From an uncultured Faecalibacterium sp. (GTDB lineage Bacteria > Bacillota > Clostridia > Oscillospirales > Ruminococcaceae), in the NCBI GenBank assembly GCA_900765105.1, contig CAAFQM010000033.1, forward strand, positions 1 through 17,452: a stretch of DNA of 17,452 nt, read 5' to 3'. Shown here one piece after another: positions 6,152-13,229 of the stretch. A program made the position numbers and the translations under genes. Position 1 is the first letter of the stretch, and each line of letters begins with the position of its first letter. The notes beneath the pieces are model-generated. The model ran no database searches. It was not told the origin of the DNA and saw only the letters and a program-made list of their open reading frames with translations.

Positions 6152-7624
6152 TCACTGGCGGACCAGTTTGCCCGCACCGTTGCGGGGCAGAGGTCCGGTG
6201 CAGAACTCCACTGCGCTGATGTGCTTATAAAGGGGAAGGCTGCGGTTTGCTTCGGTGATGAAGTCCCGCACGGCCTGCTGGTCTGTTTCTTCACAGTACA
6301 CCACAGCACCGATCTTCTGGCCCATCTCTTTGACAAGGCACTCCTTTACTTTTTCGCACCGGCCCACAATGGCTTCCAGCTCTTCGGGGCTGATGTTCTC
6401 CCCGCTGCCCAGAATGATCAGGTTCTTCTTGCGCCCGATGAGGAAGTAGTAGCCGTCCTCGTCCTTCCGGGCAAGGTCGCCGGTATGGAACCAGCCCTCC
6501 GCGTCGATGACTTCGGCGGTGGCTTCCGGGTCTTTGTAGTAACCCAGCATGATGCTGTCGCCGCGCATGCACAGCTCCCCGTCCGGTTCCAGCTTATACT
6601 CCAGATAGTCGTTGCCCTGTCCCACTGCGCCGATGTGCTTTGCATCCTGCGCGTAGTTGATGATGCCGTCGCCGCAGGTCTCGGTGCTGCCGTAGGTCTG
6701 CACCACGAACATGCCGTTGTTCGCCATATCCAGCATGACCTGCGGGTCGAACATGGCCGAAGAGCAGATGGGCACCCACAGCTGGCCCAGACGGTCCTTG
6801 CGGCCGCGCATCACGTCGTGGTGCATCGAGTTCATGATCACCGGCACCACCGCCATAGCCTGACTGGGCATCCGCTGCATTTCCTTATAGAAGTTGCGGA
6901 TATCGCTGCTGACGTTCAGTGCCCAGCCCGCGTGCGCCCAGGAGAACAGGCAGATGAATGCGCCCAGATGGAACATGGGCAGCACGGTGTACTGGCTCAT
7001 GACAAGATCCGGGTCGTGCCGGTATTCCATCATGTGTTCGCCGATCTGAGTGTGCGCCCGCATGACCGAGAAGAAATTCTTCTCGCTGAGCATGACGCCC
7101 TTGCTGCGGCCGGTGGTGCCGGAGGTGAACATCAGGATCATCATCGCTTCATGGTCGATGCAACGGGTCAGCTGACCCGGTTCAACACTGCGGAAACCGT
7201 CCATCGGGCGGAGGATGCTGCCATAGGCGGCCTGCAGCTGCTCATTGAAGCCGTAGTCGTCGCCATCGGTCAGGATGGCGTCCGGCTCCACCAGTTCCAG
7301 CTCGTATTGCAGCTTCTCCCAGCTCTTGCGCTGGTTCAGCAGCACCAGCACTGCCCCGGCAGCCACGATGCCGAAGGAATTGACCGCATATTCGTAGCTG
7401 TTCTTGGTCAAAAGACAGATCTTTTTGCCCCTGACTTCCGGGATGGTGGACTGGAAGTAATTCACCGCCTTGCGGATATCATGCACATAATCCTTATAGA
7501 GGATGGTGGTCACGGCATCGTTCGCGGTATCGTAGAACCGGAAGGCCACATTGTCCTTGAAGCGGTCCGCCATGTTGATGGTGATAAGGTCGTAGACATT
7601 ATCCAGCACTCTGATCTTACTCAT
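6152..7624 (-). CDS. AMP-forming acyl/amino-acid adenylating enzyme (ligase 1)
   Basis: A 490-residue member of the ANL superfamily. Visible core motifs are FTSGTTGRSKG at 166-176 (P-loop), YGSTE at 311-315, TGD at 381-383, GRKKNLII near 398-405, and the C-terminal catalytic Lys486 in NGAGKLVR. It would turn a carboxylic acid and ATP into an acyl-adenylate and then a thioester on CoA or a carrier protein. The protein ends only four residues after the catalytic lysine and has no fused carrier. AGGAGG lies nine bases ahead of ATG 7624, and the gene starts 20 bases after its paralogue at 7645-9093, so they form one operon. Database names would probably be long-chain-fatty-acid-CoA ligase; the real substrate is not readable here. 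Nearby carrier and condensation genes favour a carrier-loading role. Confidence 0.9.
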   Translation of the reverse strand: MSKIRVLDNVYDLITINMADRFKDNVAFRFYDTANDAVTTILYKDYVHDIRKAVNYFQSTIPEVRGKKICLLTKNSYEYAVNSFGIVAAGAVLVLLNQRKSWEKLQYELELVEPDAILTDGDDYGFNEQLQAAYGSILRPMDGFRSVEPGQLTRCIDHEAMMILMFTSGTTGRSKGVMLSEKNFFSVMRAHTQIGEHMMEYRHDPDLVMSQYTVLPMFHLGAFICLFSWAHAGWALNVSSDIRNFYKEMQRMPSQAMAVVPVIMNSMHHDVMRGRKDRLGQLWVPICSSAMFDPQVMLDMANNGMFVVQTYGSTETCGDGIINYAQDAKHIGAVGQGNDYLEYKLEPDGELCMRGDSIMLGYYKDPEATAEVIDAEGWFHTGDLARKDEDGYYFLIGRKKNLIILGSGENISPEELEAIVGRCEKVKECLVKEMGQKIGAVVYCEETDQQAVRDFITEANRSLPLYKHISAVEFCTGPLPRNGAGKLVRQ

Positions 7625-7644
7625 TGTTCTGTTTCCTCCTGTGT

Positions 7645-9093
7645 TCAGCGCAGCAGTTTTCCCATGGCGTTGCGGGGCAGCGGCTGTGCGCTGAGCTCCG
7701 GCACCATGCGCTTGTACAGCGGCAGGCCGCGGTTGACCCCAGTGACGAACTCCTTCACCGCATCCTGCTTTGCAGGGTCACAGTAGATGACAGCGCAGAT
7801 CTTTTTGTCCTTTTCCTTCACGATGCACTCCTGAATGTCCGCACAGGGTACCAACAGCTTTTCCAGCTCCTCGGGACTCACGTTCTCGCCGCTGTCCAGA
7901 ATGATCACGTTCTTCTTGCGGCCGGTCAGGTACATGTAGCCGTCCTCTTCCACCCGGGCAATGTCGCCGGTATGGAACCAGCCGTCTGCATCGATGACTT
8001 CTGCAGTGCCTTCCGGATCCTTGTAGTAGCCCAGCATGATGGGGTCGCCGCGCATGCACAGCTCGCCGCCGTCCAGCTTGTATTCACAGCTGAGGTCCAC
8101 ATGGCCCACGCTGGTCAGGTGTTTTGCTTCCTGCGAGGAGTTCCATGCACCGTCGCCGCAGGTCTCGGTCAGTCCGTACATCTGTGCCACAAAAAAGCCC
8201 TTGTCCATCAGGTCGCTGAGCATTTTGGGGTCGAACATGGCCGCACCGCAGGTGAGCACCCGCAGACCGTTCAGGCGTTCCCGGCGGCCCTTCATCACAT
8301 CATTGTAGATGCTCTTCAGCAGCACAGGCACCACGGCCATCACATCGCTGCGCATGGCACCGAGGTCCCGGTAGAAGTATTTCAGGTTGTTGCACAGGTT
8401 GACGCAGTGGCCGGTGATGCTCCACGAGACAAGGCTGGTCATAGCCGAGATGTGGAACATGGGCAGCGCCGACAGGGACGAGAACTCGTCGGTGTTCCAG
8501 CCGGTATAGGTGCGGACATCCTCAAAGGGGTCCAGGAAGGCAGGCATGGCGGAGAACAGATTCTTCTGGCTCAGCATAACGCCCTTACTGCGGCCTGTGG
8601 TGCCGGAGGTGAACATGATGAACGCCAGAGCAGAGAGGTCCTCCGCTTCGGTCACATCCTGTGCCGGTTCATAGCCGGCCCATGCATCCATGGGCTGCAG
8701 GATACTGCCGTAGGTTTCGGTCAGGGCAGGTTCCTGCTCGGCAAACTCGCCGTCCTGCAGGATGCACACCGGCTCGGTAAGGCCCAGCTCATAGGATATG
8801 CCGTCCCAGTTCTTACCCAGATTCAGCGGCACGGCCACAGCCCCGGCCAGCACCGTGCCGTACATGCAGATGACATACTGGTAGCTGTTGCGGGCCAGAA
8901 TGGCCACCCGCTTGCCCCGCACGTCGCCGTACTCTGCCCGCAGAAAAGCCACGAACCGGCGCAGGTCCTGTGCGTACTGTGCATAGCGCACCTCGGCAAC
9001 ACCCTTTTTGTCCTCATCGTACCAGCGCAGTGCCACGCGGTCGGCGATGTTGGTTTCCATATTGCAAAGCGATTGATACAGCGATGTGATCAT
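7645..9093 (-). CDS. AMP-forming acyl/amino-acid adenylating enzyme (ligase 2)
   Basis: A 482-residue ANL-superfamily enzyme, paralogous to the following gene. Motifs are FTSGTTGRSKG at 161-171, YGLTE at 306-310, TGD at 375-377, GRKKNVIIL near 391-399, and Lys479 in NAMGKLLR at the extreme C-terminus. Residues 345-377 match ligase 1 residues 351-383 at 30 of 33 positions by direct count, whereas the substrate-pocket half (about residues 190-310) differs much more, so the two probably activate different acids. ATG 9093 is chosen because GGAGG lies eight bases ahead; the frame is open 51 codons further upstream, but that part overlaps the promoter and has no ligase-like sequence. It is the first gene of the minus operon and diverges from the acyltransferase-3 gene. 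Confidence 0.9.
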   Translation of the reverse strand: MITSLYQSLCNMETNIADRVALRWYDEDKKGVAEVRYAQYAQDLRRFVAFLRAEYGDVRGKRVAILARNSYQYVICMYGTVLAGAVAVPLNLGKNWDGISYELGLTEPVCILQDGEFAEQEPALTETYGSILQPMDAWAGYEPAQDVTEAEDLSALAFIMFTSGTTGRSKGVMLSQKNLFSAMPAFLDPFEDVRTYTGWNTDEFSSLSALPMFHISAMTSLVSWSITGHCVNLCNNLKYFYRDLGAMRSDVMAVVPVLLKSIYNDVMKGRRERLNGLRVLTCGAAMFDPKMLSDLMDKGFFVAQMYGLTETCGDGAWNSSQEAKHLTSVGHVDLSCEYKLDGGELCMRGDPIMLGYYKDPEGTAEVIDADGWFHTGDIARVEEDGYMYLTGRKKNVIILDSGENVSPEELEKLLVPCADIQECIVKEKDKKICAVIYCDPAKQDAVKEFVTGVNRGLPLYKRMVPELSAQPLPRNAMGKLLR

Positions 9094-9138
9094 TTTTCCA
9101 GCCTCCACATATTTTACTTCCCGTCCGGCGGGTAAACA

Positions 9139-9155
9139 GCTCCGGCTGCCGGAGC
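9139..9155. repeat. 17-bp inverted repeat in the leader of the ligase operon
   Basis: GCTCCGGC and GCCGGAGC are perfect 8-base arms around a single T. It lies between the -10 box (9184-9189) and the ribosome binding site of ligase 2, where a bound dimeric repressor or an RNA hairpin could act. No T-run follows, so it is not a terminator. Confidence 0.5.
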
Positions 9156-9183
9156 CTGCTCCCAGACTTTTCCAACTGTGCCC

Positions 9184-9212
9184 AGTATACAATATCCCGC
9201 CCGGCAATGCAA
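9184..9212 (-). promoter_or_regulatory. Promoter of the ligase operon
   Basis: On the minus strand, TTGCAT (9212-9207), a 17-base spacer and TATACT (9189-9184) make a good vegetative promoter with a leader of about 85 bases. It faces away from the equally strong plus-strand promoter at 9374-9402. Confidence 0.75.
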
Positions 9213-9345
9213 TACTTTTGCAAGATTTAATTTCCAATTTAAGCAATATTTACTTGCGTATCATTTTGATTTCCAGCAGCAAATTTTCCCTTTTGTTGCA
9301 TAAGGGTGGCTGTTATGCTATTCTTTTTATCAGAAAAGCCGGGTC

Positions 9346-9367
9346 TTTGCGGCGGCAGGGCCGCAAA
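9346..9367. repeat. Inverted repeat upstream of the acyltransferase-3 promoter
   Basis: TTTGCGGC and GCCGCAAA are perfect 8-base arms with a six-base centre, ending six bases before the TTGACA box. The position fits an activator or repressor site in the divergent gap. It contains GCGGCAGGGCCGC, whose reverse complement recurs at 14969-14981. Confidence 0.45.
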
Positions 9368-9373
9368 TCAAAA

Positions 9374-9402
9374 TTGACAGCCTGCACAAAATGCATTATA
9401 CT
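9374..9402 (+). promoter_or_regulatory. Strong promoter of the acyltransferase-3/glycosyltransferase operon
   Basis: Consensus TTGACA (9374-9379), exactly 17 bases, then TATACT (9397-9402). It lies about 90 bases ahead of the ATG at 9493. The rest of the gap 9094-9492 holds only the divergent promoter, two inverted repeats and leader sequence; no gene is seen there. Confidence 0.85.
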
Positions 9403-9492
9403 AATTTCAAAAACCCGCGTCTTTTTTATCAATTCTACCACATTGCGCCGTGATCGACTGCAAGGGGTGAGGCGCAAGGAAGGACCCTGTTC

Positions 9493-10608
9493 ATGGAAGG
9501 AACCAAGCCCCGCACTGTCAGCTCCATCGGCATGTTCGACATGCTGAAGGGTGCCGGAATGCTGACCATCGTATTTGCCCACACAGCAGAACTTTACTCT
9601 CTGCAAAGTTTCAGCGGTCTGTCCCTGACCGCTTTTTTCCCGTATATCTACCGCGAAAGCCTGATGGCTGCGTTCTTCATTGCCAGTGGCTACGGCTTCC
9701 GCAAGCGCTCTATCAGCAAGTGTATCCACCAGCAGCTCAAGACCCTGCTGAAGCCCTATCTTTATACCGCACTGTTCACCTGTGTGCTGCATTTTCTGAT
9801 CCATTACAAAACCTTCGGCTATCTGCCCGGCACCATCGGCGAGTCCATCAAGGTCACGGGCGGTTTTCTGCTGGGGCTGCCCCACACGGCCACCTATTTC
9901 GGGCAGGAGTTCTTTTCCTGCGGGCCGATGTGGTATCTGCTGGCGCTCATGATGGGCTGGATCTTTCTGGATGCGATTCTGAACATCTTCCCGGAAAACT
10001 ATGTTCCCTGGGCCGTGGCCGGGTGCGCCCTGCTGGGCTGGGGCACAAGCCTTGTGTGGGAGCTGCCGTTCTGTCTGGCACAGGGAGCTGTCGTGGTCCC
10101 GTACCTTTATATCGGCTTTCTCTCCAAGAAGCATCGCCTGCTGGACAAACCTCTCCCGCCGAAGCTGCGGGCCGGGCTGATCGCCGCCGCGGTGCTCATT
10201 GCAGTAAGCGCCCTGCTGACCCGCACCACCGACTGCATCTCGATGGCCGAATGGTCGCTTGGACCGGTGAGCATTTTTCTGGATGGTGCGGCGGGCCTTT
10301 TGTTCATCCGGCTGTTCCTGCGCTGGAGCCGCAGCCACGGGCCGGCGGTCTGCTTCCTCGAAGCGGTGGGCCGGCGCTCGCTGAACATCTTCTGCGTACA
10401 TACCGCTGAACTTACCGCCATCCCGTGGTATCTGCTGGTGGCAAAGTTTGCAGAGCGCCCGCTGCTGGGCATGTGGGTGCAGTATGCCGTCTCCATGGGT
10501 TCCATCTGGCTGGTCTGCCTGCTGCTGCAGGCACGGCGTACCCTGATCATCAAACTGTTCCCGGCACGCCGCCACACCCCATCTGTGCACTATACCGCCA
10601 AACATTGA
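9493..10608 (+). CDS. Membrane acyltransferase, acyltransferase-3 (OafA/NolL-like) family
   Basis: A 371-residue polytopic membrane protein of about ten helices. Family features visible: FDMLKGAGMLTIVFAHT at 15-31 with His30 in the position of the conserved catalytic His of TM1, FFIASGYGFRKR at 61-72, GPMWYLLALM at 144-153, and GRRSLNIFCVHT in the last third. These enzymes move acyl groups across or onto surface sugars, lipids or peptides. AAGGAAGG lies nine bases ahead of the ATG. It is the first gene of the plus-strand group and diverges from the acid-activating operon, which suggests that the acyl group it moves could come from that pathway; this is inference. Many family members instead use acetyl-CoA, so plain O-acetylation of a glycan is the main alternative. 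Confidence 0.85.
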   Translation: MEGTKPRTVSSIGMFDMLKGAGMLTIVFAHTAELYSLQSFSGLSLTAFFPYIYRESLMAAFFIASGYGFRKRSISKCIHQQLKTLLKPYLYTALFTCVLHFLIHYKTFGYLPGTIGESIKVTGGFLLGLPHTATYFGQEFFSCGPMWYLLALMMGWIFLDAILNIFPENYVPWAVAGCALLGWGTSLVWELPFCLAQGAVVVPYLYIGFLSKKHRLLDKPLPPKLRAGLIAAAVLIAVSALLTRTTDCISMAEWSLGPVSIFLDGAAGLLFIRLFLRWSRSHGPAVCFLEAVGRRSLNIFCVHTAELTAIPWYLLVAKFAERPLLGMWVQYAVSMGSIWLVCLLLQARRTLIIKLFPARRHTPSVHYTAKH

Positions 10609-10662
10609 CCGTCCCGGCTGCTGCGGTTGCAGCCTCATCATAAAAAAGAGGAGAATCCGGTT

Positions 10663-11454
10663 ATGAACAAAGAGATCCCCGAGACTCTTGCGGCGGCGCA
10701 AAGCCGCGTTTCCGATCTGGAACAACAGCTCCGACTTTCCGACGAAGGGGTATCCCGGCTGGCGCAGCGGTGTCTGGAACTGGAGCAGCAGATGCTGACC
10801 TATCAGGCTGCGCTGGCCAATCACAGCAGCGAAAGCGAGCCATCCGCCCTGAATCTGCCCCAGCTCTTTTATGACTCCGGTGCCGGATACTCCCAGCGGG
10901 AATGCCTGACTGTGACCGAGGATGCTTACGACGAACTGACCCACGAGGTATCCGCCGTGTTCACCCTGCCCACCGACGCCCGCGCCCTGCGGCTGGACCC
11001 CGGTGAGCTGACCTGCTGCATCACCGGCCTGAGCGTTTCGGACGACCGGCTGGAATTCCGCCCTGCAAATGGCATCCGCCTGCAGGACGACTGCCTGCTG
11101 TTTCTGGATCCGGACCCGAACCTGAACGCGGTCAGCTCGGTGCCATTTGCCGCCGGGATGAAATTTGCCGTGAGCTATCAGTATTATCCGCTGGGCCGCT
11201 TCCAGCATGAACAGCCCGGCAAAGCCCTGCTCAAAGCGCTGAACGCCATTAAACTGCAGAACGAAACCGAAAAGCAGGACCTGCGCGATCAGCTGCAGTT
11301 CGACCGCGAAGAGATTGCCCGGCTGAACCAGAAACTGCAAGAACTGCAGAGCAGCCGGGCCGCCTACGAGACCTCGCTGGAGACCGTGTACGAGAGCAGC
11401 AGCTGGAAGCTTACCGCTCCGCTGCGTGCGCTGCGCCGGATGATGCGCGGCTGA
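10663..11454 (+). CDS. Coiled-coil protein with SWKLTAPLR-type C-terminal motif
   Basis: A 263-residue protein. Residues about 8-52 and 193-240 are predicted coiled coils by heptad pattern (LEQQLRLSDEGVSRLAQRC; LRDQLQFDREEIARLNQKL). Between them, about 65-178, is a strand-rich part with no recognised fold. It ends YESSSWKLTAPLRALRRMM; endings of the SWKLTAPLR type are common at the C-termini of glycosyltransferases and glycan-assembly proteins, where they seem to serve as a membrane or partner contact. No signal peptide or catalytic motif is seen. The ATG at 10663 follows GAGGAGA; an in-frame ATG at 10627 has no such site. It lies 54 bases after the acyltransferase and 25 before the glycosyltransferase. 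A scaffold or chain-length role for the glycosyltransferase is inferred. Confidence 0.75.
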   Translation: MNKEIPETLAAAQSRVSDLEQQLRLSDEGVSRLAQRCLELEQQMLTYQAALANHSSESEPSALNLPQLFYDSGAGYSQRECLTVTEDAYDELTHEVSAVFTLPTDARALRLDPGELTCCITGLSVSDDRLEFRPANGIRLQDDCLLFLDPDPNLNAVSSVPFAAGMKFAVSYQYYPLGRFQHEQPGKALLKALNAIKLQNETEKQDLRDQLQFDREEIARLNQKLQELQSSRAAYETSLETVYESSSWKLTAPLRALRRMMRG

Positions 11455-11479
11455 AACCATTGCAGAGGAGTGCAGTATC

Positions 11480-13081
11480 ATGTACAGCAGTTACAGTGCC
11501 CTGCAGCGCAGACAGCTGACAAAGCAGGTGTACACCGATACCCAGAGCAGTTATCTGCTCATCTATGCGCCCGGCCGCCATATGGCACTGGAAAATTCGC
11601 TGAACGACCAGCTCCACCGCAAGTTCCGTCTGGTGACAAAGCTGGAAGGTGAATTGACCGATTCGGTGGCCGGGGTATTTCTGGTCAGCGAGGACGTGGA
11701 GTGCACCTCCACAGCGCTGACCTATTTTGCAAAAGCCTTGCAGGACGGTGCCGACCTTGCCGTGTGCGATGCAGCCTTTGGCTTTGACGGTTCCACCGCT
11801 CTTTATCTGAGCACCCAGCACATCCCCTGCAGCCGGTGCGCCATGGTGTCGCGCCCCCTGTTGGACCGTGTGCGCGCGGCAGCGCGCGGCAAGGACAGTG
11901 TGACCGAACTACTGCGCCTTGCCACCGCCATGGCGCAGTGCTGCCGCCGCATCCCGCAGGCCCTGCTGCATTTCCGGCGGGAACTGTGTGCCGACGATGT
12001 ATTCTCTGCCGGTGGAAAGCGTGCGCTCATCCTGAGCCACGAGCTGACCATGACCGGCGCGCCCATCGTGCTGGTCAGCGCCGTGCCGGTGCTGCGCAGC
12101 ATGGGCTTTGAGGTGGTCGTCCTTGGGCCTTCGGACGAAGGCTCCCTGCCGCTGTTTCTGGACGCCGGAGCCGCCGTTGTCACCCAAAGCGACTGCGTGA
12201 TGAGTTCTTCGCTGTGGGGGCTGGCCACCAGCGTGGATTTCGTGCTGGCCAACACCGTGGTGGAAGCTTCTGCCGTGCGCACCCTCAACGGCTCTTTTGT
12301 GCCGGTGCTGTGGTGGCTGCATGACGCCTTTGCCGGCTATCCGTTCATCGCCCACCAGATCCCTCAGACACTGGAATCCAACATCCATATCTGCGCGGTC
12401 GGCTCCCACGCCACCGCTGCCATGCATTCGGTCCGGCCGGATTTTGCCATCGAACAGCTGATCTACGGCCTGCCCGACTATGCGCAGGAGAGCTTCCCGC
12501 CCTTTGATATCAGCTTTGCCGCCGGGCGGCCTTTGTTCGTCACGGTGGGTTCCTTTGAGCCGCGCAAAGGGCAGGATATCTTCTGCAACGCCATCCGCCT
12601 GCTGAAACCGGAAGTGCGGCAGAAGGCAGCCTTCCTCTTTGTGGGCAAACCCGCCGACAAGGCGTTGAAGAGCACCGTCGATGCTCTGGTGGAGGATTAT
12701 CCGGACACCGTATTCTACCGCAAGCGGCTGGAACGCCCGGAGATCAAGTCCCTGATGGACCAGTGCGCCTGTGTGGTATGTTCCTCCCGCGATGACCCCA
12801 TGCCCACCTTTGTCACCGAAGGGCTGATCTTCGGCAAGCCGTCCATCGTGTCGGAGCACACCGGCACCGCCGGGCTTGTCACGGAAGGCGTGGACGGATT
12901 CATCTACCGCGACGATGACCCGGACCAGCTGGCAAAGCTGCTGGAACATGCCATCCTTCACCCGGAACAGCTGGCCGCCATGAAGGCCGACTGCCGGAAG
13001 CTCTACGAAAAATATTATTCCAACGAAGCCTATGTGTCCGCCCTCACCCGTCTGGTGAACGAAACGACCGGGAATGCATAA
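11480..13081 (+). CDS. Two-part glycosyltransferase: degenerate GT-A region followed by GT4-like GT-B
   Basis: The 533-residue protein has a GT-B core of the GT4 type from about residue 180 on: RALILSHELTMTGAPIVL begins the first Rossmann lobe. The second lobe shows VGSFEPRKGQD at 356-366 and SSRDDPMPTFVTEGLIFGKP at 435-454, the D-x7-E form of the E-x7-E donor-binding motif. Residues about 20-170 look like a shortened GT2 domain: VSEDVECTSTALTYF aligns with the DDxxxPxALxxx stretch of GT2 enzymes, followed by GADLAVCDA and RIPQALLHFR, as in the GT2 ending IPKVLYHWR. The first GT-A nucleotide-binding strand is missing, so this part is probably not catalytic. AGAGGAG precedes the ATG. It ends the operon at a strong terminator. 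Donor and acceptor are unknown. Confidence 0.85.
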   Translation: MYSSYSALQRRQLTKQVYTDTQSSYLLIYAPGRHMALENSLNDQLHRKFRLVTKLEGELTDSVAGVFLVSEDVECTSTALTYFAKALQDGADLAVCDAAFGFDGSTALYLSTQHIPCSRCAMVSRPLLDRVRAAARGKDSVTELLRLATAMAQCCRRIPQALLHFRRELCADDVFSAGGKRALILSHELTMTGAPIVLVSAVPVLRSMGFEVVVLGPSDEGSLPLFLDAGAAVVTQSDCVMSSSLWGLATSVDFVLANTVVEASAVRTLNGSFVPVLWWLHDAFAGYPFIAHQIPQTLESNIHICAVGSHATAAMHSVRPDFAIEQLIYGLPDYAQESFPPFDISFAAGRPLFVTVGSFEPRKGQDIFCNAIRLLKPEVRQKAAFLFVGKPADKALKSTVDALVEDYPDTVFYRKRLERPEIKSLMDQCACVVCSSRDDPMPTFVTEGLIFGKPSIVSEHTGTAGLVTEGVDGFIYRDDDPDQLAKLLEHAILHPEQLAAMKADCRKLYEKYYSNEAYVSALTRLVNETTGNA

Positions 13082-13125
13082 ATGATAAAAACTCCGGCGG
13101 TTTTTCCGCCGGAGTTTTTATCATT
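13081..13125 (+). terminator. Terminator of the glycosyltransferase operon
   Basis: A perfect 20-bp stem (13081-13100 with 13106-13125) with a TTTTT loop. Its GC-rich core is followed by TTTTT at 13115-13119. It begins at the last base of the glycosyltransferase stop codon. Confidence 0.92.
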
Positions 13126-13181
13126 CTCCGCAAATTGCACAAGAAAATTCCGGTTCCGTTCACAAAGAAGCTCCGCCGCTG

Positions 13182-13190
13182 TGCTATACT
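13182..13190 (+). promoter_or_regulatory. Extended -10 promoter of the flippase-like gene
   Basis: TGCTATACT fits TGnTATAAT closely and lies 39 bases ahead of the ATG at 13230. No convincing -35 element lies 17 bases upstream. Confidence 0.55.
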
Positions 13191-13229
13191 TTTCTCAAAC
13201 CATTTTCCTGAAAGGAGCGCATTTTCCCC

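Noticed and set aside
5948..7786. 612-codon open frame on the plus strand
   Set aside because: Shadow of ligase 1; the minus-strand frame carries all ANL motifs and a good ribosome binding site, the plus-strand one carries none.
9094..9246. 51-codon N-terminal extension of ligase 2
   Set aside because: It overlaps the predicted promoter and leader, has no ligase-like sequence, and the ATG at 9093 has a well-spaced GGAGG.
9313..11481. 722-codon open frame on the minus strand
   Set aside because: It runs antisense to the acyltransferase-3 and coiled-coil genes, crosses their strong promoter and ribosome binding sites, and has no recognisable domain.
13148..13158. TTCCGGTTCCG ahead of the flippase-like gene, sharing CGGTTCCG with the palindrome at 3136-3149
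   Set aside because: Only eight bases are shared, the inverted half is missing, and the distance to the -10 box does not fit an ECF promoter; likely chance in GC-rich DNA.
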